This document shows, one piece after another, positions 24,512 through 35,787 of a stretch of DNA of 64,000 nucleotides. The DNA comes from Atrichornis clamosus (Eukaryota > Chordata > Aves > Passeriformes > Menuridae). Each line of letters starts with the position of its first letter. Position 1 is the first letter of the stretch. A program made the position numbers and the translations under genes. Below the pieces are notes generated by a model. It was not told the origin of the DNA and did no database searches. It saw only the letters and a list, made by a program, of their open reading frames with translations. Where the stretch lies: the NCBI GenBank assembly GCA_013400975.1, contig WBMZ01014013.1, forward strand, positions 248,001 through 312,000. The letters are read 5' to 3'.

Positions 24512-27500
24512 AATAAGCAACACAAGCAAAATCAGTCAAGCACAGACCATGCAGCTCCAGAAACCAAAGCCACAGAGGCAATTGCTCTCACCCAGCAACG
24601 CTGCACCAGAGCTGGGTGTGACTGCAGGTGTGCAAGTCCACCTCTGATGCACTGCCCCACATTAGCAAGTGCACAGGTGTGACTTACACCTTCTCTACTC
24701 AACACACAGAGCTCAGGTAACACCTCATGCCCTTGCTCAACCTTGAAGGAATTGTTTTATGAGTAGTCAAAATTCTCGTCCTTCCTGGGGCGATGCACCT
24801 TTCAGAGAAGCACTTAACTTACCTCCCCACTTGCCCATGGCTAACAAGTGCAAAAGCTCGTGACAAAGGCAAAGTTTCTTGGGCTCTGCAGCACTGGTAT
24901 CCTGAGAGGAAAGTGTTTTATTCTGCACAGCAGTCACAGCCAATAACTACACCGGGAAGGAAGGGCAGAGTACCTTAATCTCCTCTCCTAAACAGCTTAA
25001 CCAACTACAGAAGATGCAGTGCCTGGCATTCAATAACTACTCAGTGCTTTGACTTGTTCCAGGAACGCATTACAAAGACTGTCAATAAACTTTAATTAGC
25101 AATATATTTTTAGTGGCAGTGCTACAGCTTGCTGCAATGAAACATTTCTCCCAAGAATTTCTAAAGCTTTCCTAAAGAAACCTTGACACTTAATAATGAA
25201 AGACATTTAGAGATTGTCATATAACAGCATCCATTAGGGCACTATATTCTTCTCACTCAGAAGTGGTAAGGTTACCTTGAACAAGTAAGTCTCATTTAAA
25301 ATGTTTTTTCACTTTTCCGTTAAGAAAATGAACAATCATTGCCAAAAATCAGGTGCAGCTGACAAAGTTAAACATTTTCTTTCACCTTTTAATGAGACCA
25401 CAGCAATGGCCTTACTGTCCTAAAAATAGAAAAGTAGAGGGAAACATTTAAAACTTGTGTATGTGCGTGCCCCTGAATGCACAGCCAGGCTCATTTTGCA
25501 AACTAAATGTCACGTTCTTCAATGACCTCCACGATAACAAGCTTGAAATTGTAGCTTCAAAATTGTATTATATCTATCCCTTTTGAAGTAATTGCAACGG
25601 CACGTTGCATGCGAACCTCATGCATGAAAGTGCTGCTCCCAACATCTCTAAAAAATGTTGTGACGAGCTATGTTGAGGTGAAGTCAACTGTGACCTGAAA
25701 CCCTGTCCCTTGAGGAGAGAGACAGAAATCTTTTACTGTATAAGCATGAAAGATCTAAATATCATCCCTCTTTACAACAAATAGACCCTCTTTTCTTCTT
25801 CATATAGCTCTACATGTCTTCACTTTTCTGCCACACCTTACCCAGACTGAAAGTCATCAAGGACAAAGAGTTCCATCTACAAGTTTTCCCACATTTATCT
25901 CCAGCTCTATATACAACAGGGAGGGGGAGAGAGAGGGAAGCACCTCTTCTGCCTGTATTTGTGTCTGTATGTTTGCACTACAGGATAGCGTAAACCAAAT
26001 TACAACATTAATGACTAATTTCAACATCACGTCATAGTAGACATGATCAATAACTACAGACACAATTCAAAAGGAACATTTCACCCTCATTTGCATGGGG
26101 GTAGCACTCACAGCGTGGTGGCCCAGCCTGTGTGTTCAATACTCCACAGTTGTAGCCCCAAGTAAGGTGTCATTTACTCACTGTTTTTCACTCATTTCAT
26201 TTCCAGTGTTTGTAACAGTTCTGTGCTGCCTTTACACCTGAATTTCTAGAACTTCTGATACTAAATTCTGCAACGAGATAAATATGTAATACTGCAAAAA
26301 ATATTTTGACCCACATATCATTTCTTTTTGTCCCTCCCTTTCCTCCCAGAACTGCTATATTAACACATATAAAGAAGGAAAGTGAACCCAAAGCCCTGAG
26401 CTGAGTTCCACAACTGTAGGAGTATGTAGATTACCAGATAGGTGTTGGGTCAAGCTGTTCAAACCAAAACCCACCCCCTGTTCAGCCAAGTCTGCTGTGA
26501 CACTGAACAACTCCTCTCACACACACAGGAATAAACAAAGTACCAGCAGAAGTAATCTGGAGCTGCTCAAAGCTCTGATGTAGGTGGCCCTCGGGGAGAA
26601 CTGAGAACAGGAGTATTTACAAGAGCAGGAACAGTGCTGTGATGTTCTGTGTGGTTATTCAGATTAATCACAATCCGGTCCAGTGGACCCAAGATCCAAA
26701 CAAACTCATTACTTTTAAGCTAGAGAGCCTTCAGGTGTGGCACAGTTTTGAGCCTGGGATTAGTTTATGAGATAAAACGATTTTTAGTGCCATGATGCAG
26801 AAGCCATTCTAGTCTGCTAACTACCTGAAACACCGAGATCAATTTTGAGAGTAAAACATCAATTACCTCACTTAGTGAGACAGGATAAGCAGCAATTAAA
26901 AGGGTAGGGAATGCTGCACTGCATGAGGTTACTTGTCTGGTTTTTCAGTATGTCATAGCACTTGTTTTGATTCCTAATTGTGTCTAGGGACTGGAATTCA
27001 GGCCTTTTGCACCTCAGTATGCACATTCTGAGACAGGGGTGTCTCATTACTGAGATAAAAATTCCTGATATGCCTCAAACAGGCACACACCATTACAAAT
27101 AACAATTTTCCAATGTGAAAATATGCTTTTGCTTAAGAATTCTGACCTGGGCTCAGCTACACTGCACATCAGACACAAAAAAGTCAAACCCATGGCATTT
27201 CTGCTATCTAATGCCCATAACTACATAAAGAAATAAATCCTGCAGGAACTAAGAACCTCTGGATGAATCACAGCCTTTGTCTTGTATCTGCTGCATGGCA
27301 GGAAGGTCTCTGAACTTTGAAAGTTTAGGAAGGCCAAGAGATGGTCCTGAAAGCCTGGAAAAAACTAGCAAGTGTCCAACACAGGAGGGAAAGAGCTGCT
27401 GTTCCCTAACACCAAGCAGACCTGGCAAACTGATCACAGGTGACATGCAGCAAGAGCTTCACAACGGCTCAGAGACACACAAAAAAAAAAATCTTATTTT

Positions 27501-28981
27501 TGACCAAACAGGCAACTTAAAATGTATTGTTACATATCTAAAGCTGATTGTAAACACTGTGATAGAGACATTTGTTCATTAGATTTGCCAGATCAGCAAA
27601 CGGAAAGTTCAGCAGAGTGTTCCACTCAATAATGCCCTGACAGCATTCTGTAAGCTCCTTGCCCCCTCCTTCAGCTACTGAGGTGCCGCTGTGGTAAGTT
27701 TTTTGGGAGCTGAGCCTTCCATGCAATCCAGACACCTGGCTCCCAGAACCTGCAGTCCCTTGCCAATGGACTGTGACAGAGTTGAAGCCACAAGTCACAG
27801 AGATTCTGTGGCTCTAAAGCATCCACAAGGGAAAGCTCTTTATTTAAAGCTCAATTTTTCGAAGTGTTATTAAAAAAATCACTTTCCTTCTAAATAAAGA
27901 CAAAAATCTTCATTCTAAATCAAGACAAAAAATCTGTTCTGCAACATCAGAATTTTCCATAAAACTGTCTATTCTTTTCCCCCATTTTTTGTCATTTTTT
28001 TCCTTGGCCCCAGTCTGAGCTCTCACTGTACCTCAGTCTGGTTACTGGTGAAGACAGAGCCCTCCTGTAAAAATGGGAAACCTCCTTCTAGACCCTAAGC
28101 TTGGCAGCCGTGCCCCCGTGTGACAGGTTTCAGGTGCAGACTGGCAAGAGAGCCCGTGCATGCTGCCCATGCATGTCAGGGTCAAGAATTCATTGCAATG
28201 ACTGCACTGCATTCTTTACTAAATAAAGCCAGACTTAAAATACATCATGGAGATGTCTTAATTTTTTTTTCCCAAAGCCTTTCATTTGATTCCTGAAACA
28301 CTGTAATTCAAATGTGTACATTTAGCAGCCTGGAGACTTGGGAATAATAACACTGCAAAGAAGGAAAAAAAAAAAACCCACCAACCAACTTCCACCTGTG
28401 CTGGTCTGATATTAATCAATCACGCCAATTCTTTTTACCTGAAGGGAATTAAAAATACCTTGATCTTAAGAAAACAACATTCTGTGAGCATCTATTAAAC
28501 AGATTTTTTCATTTCCTGCATATTTTATAGTGGTTCTCAGTGCTGCTTGATTCCTAGAGCTGAATCTCCTGAGCAAGCAGTATTTGGCCATATCTTACAG
28601 GGCGTGTGTGTGGTTTGCATTCTAAGACTTGGGCCAACATCGATTTTATTTCCTCTTAGTATTTTATAGTTATTAGACTGCAACAAATTTTTCCTACGTC
28701 AAGTCTGGGTTTAAATATGGAAGCCAGGATGGAAAGGTTGTGCATCTGTACTGTGCCATAAATTTAGTGCATTTGTGATTTTCACTTTTAATTAATTTTT
28801 ACTGTTACAGTTAGAGGGGAGACAACTGTGTGCTTTGTTTATGTACCAATTCCTCTGGAAAACCAAGGGAGACTTCGAAAAGCTGGAAACAGCCCTGTAG
28901 AGCCGGTCTAGCCTCGCCTTGCACCTTGCCAGCTGTTTTCTTTTTGCTTTAGAAAGAACAGTGTTGCCACCATCTGTCTTT
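24512..28981. other. Unique noncoding DNA
   Basis: No gene recognised. An ATTTGCAT octamer lies at 26089-26096. A 12-base A run lies at 28365-28376. Short frames, including the pair near 27249-27582, overlap on both strands without domains. Confidence 0.55.
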
Positions 28982-29040
28982 AGGGGGGAAAAAAACCCAA
29001 CCAAACAAAAAAAAACAACCCAAAACCAAAACCCCTCAAA
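28982..29040. repeat. A/C-rich low-complexity tract
   Basis: A-runs broken by CC and CCC, like the tract at 7885-8037. The frames crossing it on both strands are composition artefacts. Confidence 0.75.
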
Positions 29041-31148
29041 GCTAGAGAGAAGAAAAAGGAAAATATTTTTCTCAAAGCAAGTCCACAGCATAAGCAAAAT
29101 GGAGGGTGGGAGATGGGTGGAAATCCAAGTCCGCAGGCATTAAAATAGAAAATGGACTGAACAAAACACAAAATAAAGCAAGGAATTAGTTTGTCTGCAT
29201 TTTAAATAGCTTTGCTATTTTGCTATCATTATCTAAATATCCATCTCCATGAGAAATAAGACAGACTTGGCATTTCACAGGGAGAGTGGAGAAGGAGGAC
29301 AAGTCACTTTTGGTTTTGATAGTTCTAAACTAATTATATAAGAAATATGTCTATAATCGCTTCTTTCTGAGGAAAAAAAAAATCACCAGCTATCTGGATA
29401 TTGAAAAAAAAATCTTAAAGGTTTCATACATTTTTGTTGTACATGTCATGTTCCAGCTTCAGAAATGTGGAGTGCCTGGGGCCCAGAGAACAAGAGAAGA
29501 ACTATTCTTCATTACCAGGTTATATAAAATCTCTCTCTGATGTCTGGAATTATTTTATAAAAATGAAAAAGAATACTGCAGTCCATTTTCACTCCTTGTA
29601 GTGCTCAATAACCAAGTTTCAAACCCCATTTTTCCTCCGTTGTTCAGAGGCAATGAGGAACACATGAATAGTGATTGCCAGACAGGTTAGAAATTACCCT
29701 TGCTGCTGAGCCTTGGAAGTCAGCACTTACCAAGCTGGAAAACTTCACATTCGACTAGGATAACACAGATTAAATCTTCCTAAAAGTAGTAAATATTTTC
29801 CTGAATGAACTGTTGGCATCCTGTCACTTCCAAGCAGAACTAAACTGATTTTATGAGGAATATCAAGTACTGTGTTCTAGTGGAGCTGGAGTAAATTTAA
29901 GCTAGTACTAAGTGCTTGAAGCTTTGTCTCTTCTGCCCTGCTGAGCACTCTCAGCTTGCACATTAACAGGCAGTCAGTCCATTCCCAGTGCATTTAGAGC
30001 TCTCTGCACTGCTGATGCACCCTATGGAAAACAAATCCAGAGCTGGACATGCCCGCTCACTTCCATGCTCCAGGAGCCCACATCTGGGTGGGCCAGCTGA
30101 GAAATGCCACGTGCATGGCTTCAATTAGATGGAAACAAAAAAGAACAGAAAACATTTCAAATATGAATGTATTACTGCTGAGAAGCTTGACGTGATTTCT
30201 CAGTATTTACTGTACAGATTTCAAAACACTGCTGTTCTTCTCCTGTGACTACCAGTAAAATATAGGCATATATATGTTGTAACACAGCATTACAATCCAC
30301 AATACCAGTGAAAAAAGATACCTTAACCTCCTATGTTCGGGTCTAAGGGCATCCCACAATAGGGCTAAGTAGTGCAGAAACCCCATAAATATATACTGCA
30401 ATGTACTGAGCTGAAGAATAGGAGCCTATTTCAACATGAGAGCAATTCTGCTGTTAAATACCAAAAAAAGTTGGACCACCAGTCAACAGCCCTTCCCAGT
30501 GGTACCCAGCTGTACCTGCCACTTGGTCTCAACTGTAAAAGAAACAAGCAGGTTGTCAGCAGAACTGAAGATCATTATGACGACTTTTATTGCTCTGGAA
30601 ATGTTAAAAGAAAAATAAAACAAAAAGCCAACTCTTGCTTTTCTTGCTGGCAAGAGTCTGTATTTAAGAGACAAATGTGGCAAATCATAGGAGGGGAAAA
30701 AAAGAGGGAACATTCTGCTTTCTCTTTAATAATCTAGATCATGTTAATTGATCCCACTAGAGTCCCTCATTGCCAGACTATTGCAATTAGCTCACCGATT
30801 TCTGTATTTGTATGATCTTGCTTCTGCTAATTACAGATGAAACAATCCTTTGGAGGAGGTTAAAATTCCCCTCTCTTTTCCTGGGGAAAAGCACGAACAC
30901 CTTTTCAAGCACTTGCAAGTCTGTAAGCCTTCCAGGGTCACCATCTGCATTGCAAGCTTTATTTCAAGAGCACAACATAGAAATTACCAAAGGCAGCAAT
31001 ACTGTGCAAGGCAAGCGGAGGCAGCAGCACCTTCCAGTGCAGTTCCATGGAACAACCACATTCCCATGGAAGAAGCATTTTCCAAGCATGATTCTTCACC
31101 TGCCCAGTCGTTTTTGCTATGCACTAAGTTTTAGCTATATGTGAAAAT
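29041..31148. other. Unique noncoding DNA
   Basis: No gene recognised. The plus-strand frame at 30372-30737 (121 codons) has no recognisable domain and lies in ordinary AT-rich sequence. No CpG-rich patch. Confidence 0.55.
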
Positions 31149-31204
31149 TAAAAAAAAAAATACCAAAAGTCCAAAAACCAAAACTCCACCACAAAACCCA
31201 AAAC
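31149..31204. repeat. A-rich tract upstream of CR1
   Basis: An A-run followed by CCAAAA/ACCAAAA wording, ending about 50 bases before the CR1 3' end at 31256. CR1 does not normally end in poly-A, so the closeness is probably coincidental. Confidence 0.65.
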
Positions 31205-31255
31205 ATGGTGTATGGCACAGGCCTTAAGATACTTCACATGGAGGCACCACAAATA

Positions 31256-31535
31256 ATCACAGAATCACAGAATGGTTGGGATTTGAAGGGACCTTAAAGC
31301 CCATCAGTTCCACCCCCTGCCATGGCAGGGACACCTTCCACTGTCCCAGAGTGGTCCAAGCCCCATCCAACCTGGCCTTGGACACTTCCAGGGATCCAGG
31401 GGCAGCCACAGCTTCTCTGGGAAACCTGTGCCAGGGCCTTCTCACTCTCACAGGCAAGAATTTCTTCCCATCTATCCCTGCCCTCTGACAGTTTGAAAGC
31501 ATTCCTCCTGGTCCCGTCCCTGTTCAGCAACGTCC
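31256..31535 (-). mobile_element. CR1 LINE 3' end, best preserved copy
   Basis: The left edge carries two ATCACAGA units (31256-31271), the inverted form of the CR1 terminal 8-bp repeat. It is followed by tttgaagggaccttaaagcc and then gggaaacctgtgccagggcc. This is the 3' untranslated region of an avian CR1 copy, 5'-truncated at about 31535. The fairly clean wording suggests it is younger than the other copies. Several overlapping frames at 31257-31561 on both strands are shadows of this element. Confidence 0.93.
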
Positions 31536-34179
31536 TACAAGGATATACACACACCTATTAAATGATGTCAAACTCCAGCAGCCAAGTTCAGCATTTACAT
31601 AAGTTCCTCTCTTAGGAAGATACTGTGTTGTAACTTCACAGATGACTGGTGACATCTAACAACTTATTTGGGAGAAAAAAAGCATCAAATAAAGCATCAC
31701 TGCAGTCAGTTTGTTTCGACCGATGCCCTTAGGCTATCCATTACCACTTCAGTCTTAACAAAGTGTCTTCATTTCCCATAATATTGAGGTGTTTTGACAA
31801 TTTGCCTCAAATAACTGCGGTAATCTCAAAGAGAGGAGGGAAAATATCTGAACTCTTTCACTTAGATTTTACAGAATTATTCATAGCAGTTTGCAAGTCT
31901 ACTGGGATTATTCAGAACTTGAAAAGAAACCCAATATTTCTATTCTAATATTGCATGTACAGCTCTCCAGCAATTATAAAACACACTGCTCAGTACTTTC
32001 TTTAACATAGGCTGGCTTGAAATTAATTGTTCTGGAAAGAAGTAAGTAGATCTCATTTACTGCTGGAACATAACTTGAATACAGTTTTCATGTATTAAAA
32101 TTATTCCCTAGTGGCCAAAAGAAATGAACAAAGTCTCGGGGAAGGCAAGGGTTTGTTCCACAGCAATTAGCTACCATCACAGAGTCTGAACTCTCCTTTT
32201 CTTTTATTATTACTCTTATGATGGGAGGTGTAAAGCTAACTGTGAACACTTCATGCAATCAAAAATAGGTTCAGAAAATACACTCTGTACCAATGCCATT
32301 TCTCCCAGAAACAGATGCTATTAAAATCCAGTATGGTGGCAATGCATTCACGACTTGGTCACCTTTTCTTATTTTTTTGGTTATACTGCAGTATTTTTGA
32401 AGGGAAAAAAGCCTGAAGAACATGAATTCTATTTTCTACTTGAAGAGAAACAGAAGGATAGAGTCTTTGCTGTCAGCTCACTTAAGTAGCCTGAAAACCA
32501 TTTCTGGACTTATTGATCATTTATTAATCTGGTATTTAATTACATTTTTATATTGCAAACAAGTACTTTGGAATACTTAGAAGCTTTAGGATAAGTTATC
32601 TCCTCAATCTCATCCCTGCATTCCCACTGTAACCATGGAAGGAATCCTGTTTTGTCACTTTATTCCTCACAAGCATAATCAATGTTAGAGAGGAAGAAGA
32701 AAAGCCCCATACAAACTGATCATTTCCCCACAACACTGAAAAAATTGCATTGCACTAAGAGGGAAATAGAAGATGTGAGCTGCAGCCTCAAAGTGTTGGC
32801 TTTTCTACACCAGGGCATTAAGCTGGGATGGTTGGACAATTCCTGCTCACACCTGCTCAGCTGGATGCTCCAGAACCAAAGGTGCTTCAGCAAGGCATGC
32901 AGAGCTCCTAATCTGTCGTAACTCTTGTTACCAACACACTTTAACACATAGGAATGGGAATATTTTCGTTTGCTTGATATTTGGTGAAATAATTGTCCCC
33001 AAGCTTCTCTGCCACAGCAACTTCTTTAAAGGAAAGAAAAACACAGCAAGAGTTGCAGTTACTTTGTTCTTGAAAAACCCTTTACATTTGCTTGTAGAAA
33101 TGGTGCCACATTCTATTGAAGAGTGTCAAGATCTATGTAGTGTCAAAACCTCAGTCCAATTCACTCACAAGTGTTTGTATCCGTAAAGCGGTAAATTTCT
33201 ATAGTTGAAACATTAAAATATCCATCCAGAATTGGAATTAAAGCAATGATTTCCAGAAGGCAAAGCAGAACGATCTACAGATGGGTTTAGGTGCTTCCTC
33301 AGCGGTGAGGCAGCCATCCACTCCCCCTCTGTGAGCTCAAACCCACACATGAACAAGAGCCCTTGGACCCCCTGGACGTGGAGCAGCTCCTATATCCATC
33401 ATCTACCCTCCCACCGAAAAATAATCATTGAGACACACTGTTAACAAGGGATAAGGTGAAATAAACAGTCACAGCTCCTCTGCTGCTCTGAGGGGCCCCT
33501 TCCAAGCACAGCAGGAAGAACCCAGGGCCCCAGGGAGAGGCAGGAGAGCAGGATGCACATCCCTCAGGCAACCACTGCCCAGGGGCTCCTGCGTGGTCCC
33601 TGCAGCCTCCTGGCATCCTCCACACAAAGCTGTGCCTCAAAAGGTCAAGCCAACAGCAAAGTCGGGTCAAAAGTACAATGAGTAGGCTCGTAGAGATAAA
33701 CTTCATGATAAAAATTAAGTATTGGTATTAAAGTAATAGTAGAAAAATAAATACTTTAATAAGAACGGAAAGACTTAGTCCCTAATGTGGGAAATGCTAT
33801 ATTTTGGAGAGGATTCAGGTTGGGTTTATAACAAGTAGAGGACCAACTTTAGCCACACAGCTGACTGTACTTACATTCCTAAAAACCTATTCTTCCTCCA
33901 ATCAACATGTAACACTGAGCAGACTGAAATTAGTGACCATAGACAAACATGTACAGAAGTCAACTAAATTGGAATTCTCCAAGGGTCTGTTAAAAGCATT
34001 ACTTTTCCCATCAGGTCTTTAAGCCTTTATAAAACCAAACTGATTTGTAGCACAGGACACCGGTGGCTCACAATTCAGCATATGGTCCTTTCTCCTCGCA
34101 GCCACCAGCGGGAGACCAGCTATCAACTGTTAAAATGTCCACAGTTAACAGGAGATCTTGCACACATCTTAATATTCAT
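31536..34179. other. Unique noncoding DNA
   Basis: No gene recognised. A GC-richer block at 33475-33630 is rich in CAGG/CCCAGG wording but poor in CpG, and its minus-strand frame (33425-33706) shows no domain. Confidence 0.55.
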
Positions 34180-34625
34180 CGTTTGCTTTGATTAAAATAC
34201 ACAGTTTCACATTAATTTAAGGGTTACCTTTTATAGCACAGACAAGTTGCAGTGTTTGAGTGCCACTTAACGTGGTGTTTAATCAGGAAAACGACCGCGG
34301 CACTGCCCGGTTAGGCTGCCTCAACTGCTGCCTGCTCGATTTTTCCCCATAATTGCAGGATATACTTTATTGTGACAGGGGCCCGAACAGTGGAATTCCA
34401 ATATGCTATCCATCAGGTTCTCCATTATTGGATTAGCTGGATGTGGCATCATTACCGCTGCACTTTCATGCCTATCATTGATCGCAGCGTTCCTTCTATT
34501 TCACAATTAATGCAAGTCAGCTGGATTGATCAATCTTCTGATGAGTTTGAGCCACAGTCAATATATTCTTATGGCTCTGTGCTACTGATCTGTATGTTTT
34601 ATAGCTCTGCCTAAGGATTTGTCAT
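34180..34625. promoter_or_regulatory. Strong candidate conserved noncoding element
   Basis: A CTTTGAT (TCF/LEF-like) word lies at 34186-34192. The core at 34340-34625 is free of repeats and simple sequence and is information-rich. It holds a perfect 12-bp palindrome GATTGATCAATC at 34524-34535, with PBX/homeodomain-like TGAT half-sites, and an E-box-like CAGCTG just before it. An 80-codon frame (34372-34614) crosses it without a domain, start context or splice sites I trust. This is the most enhancer-like stretch in the window by eye. Conservation has not been tested. Confidence 0.4.
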
Positions 34626-34640
34626 TCTGGCTACACATTT

Positions 34641-34682
34641 TCTTGGTGGTTTTTTTGTTTTGTTTTTTTTTGGGTTTTTTTG
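34641..34682. repeat. T/G-rich low-complexity tract
   Basis: T runs broken by GG and GGG, the complement of the A/C-rich tracts elsewhere in the window. Confidence 0.75.
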
Positions 34683-35381
34683 AGACTTCTGCTCCCACCT
34701 TGCTGCCAAAACCACAAAGTGTTTATGAATTACTCATGGTGCATGAAAAAAAGAGGGGGCAAGAAGGTAACTAAATTCATCACTGGAAAGTCTTTTCTTT
34801 AAAAAAATAAATAAACCACGCTCTTGGTTGGCTCAGTAACTACCACTCTGATAGCTGAATTTTGCACTTGAAAACACTGAGTTTCCAAGGAATTGCAGAG
34901 ATTTCATACGACTGCATGAATTTTCATTCCTTTTTTAGACCGATGGCATGTTCATGAAATGTGCAAATATATTAATGACTTGATTGTTAATATTTTTCTA
35001 ACACTGTGATAGCTCTAATCATTTTTGAAACCTTACTCTTCTTTCAGAGGGTAGAGAAGTGTGTAGGAAAACCTCTCTTCACCGTGAGAGGGAGAATGAA
35101 ATGATGGGACACTAGGAGAAACAGGGAACCACAATATTTGCTTAACACCATTCTTCTGTTACCCTGTGTCACAGGCATTGCTATCCATATTTGAAAAATT
35201 TATTTACAGAGAATGAGTCACAGTCATACTGTCATTTTCTAATAAAACACAGACTGTACGCAAATGTACAAAAATGTACTTCTGAACATTCTTTTTAATT
35301 AAGTGTCTTTTCTCTGCCTGCTACAGAAGGTACCCAGATCAATGCCTGCATATTTTGATGTCCATAAAAATAATGAGGGTA
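34683..35381. other. AT-rich unique noncoding DNA
   Basis: No gene or transposon recognised. Plain AT-rich sequence between two low-complexity tracts. Confidence 0.5.
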
Positions 35382-35458
35382 TGAAAAAAACAAAGCAATA
35401 AAAACAAAAACCCAAAGAAAAAAACCACACCAAAACCAAACCAAACTAAACCAACCTG
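35382..35458. repeat. A/C-rich low-complexity tract
   Basis: A-runs broken by CC and CCC, with a short ACCAA-like periodic end near 35430-35455. Confidence 0.75.
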
Positions 35459-35753
35459 AAAATTGAAAGAGCAATGTTAATGTTGGTTCACTGTTATAGT
35501 TCCATTTCTACTCATCTACATCCCAGCCTGATCTCCATTATAAGAAGCCTCAATTAAAAGAAGATGCCAAATTTAAATATAAGAAAATGAACTGAATCTT
35601 GGACAAAGAGTAAAGAATGATAATGAATACATTCAAATTAGAGTTTGGACTTTCTGGACTGGTTTGCACATTACACACAGTGCCCTCATTAAATGAAGAA
35701 TAATTGCTTATTTTCATCGCTCTTTCTCATCTCATTGCCAAAGCCAGGACTGG

Positions 35754-35787
35754 TGACAATTACAAGGTATTAGCAATGACAATTACA
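35754..35787. repeat. 11-bp direct repeat with homeodomain-like core
   Basis: TGACAATTACA occurs at 35754-35764 and again at 35777-35787, start to start 23 bases. Each copy contains a CAATTA homeodomain-type core. A spacing of about two helical turns would place both copies on the same face of the DNA, which suits cooperative binding. Surrounding sequence (35480-35880) is non-repetitive. Confidence 0.35.

Noticed and set aside
31257..31561. Several frames on both strands
   Set aside because: All lie within the CR1 3' end.
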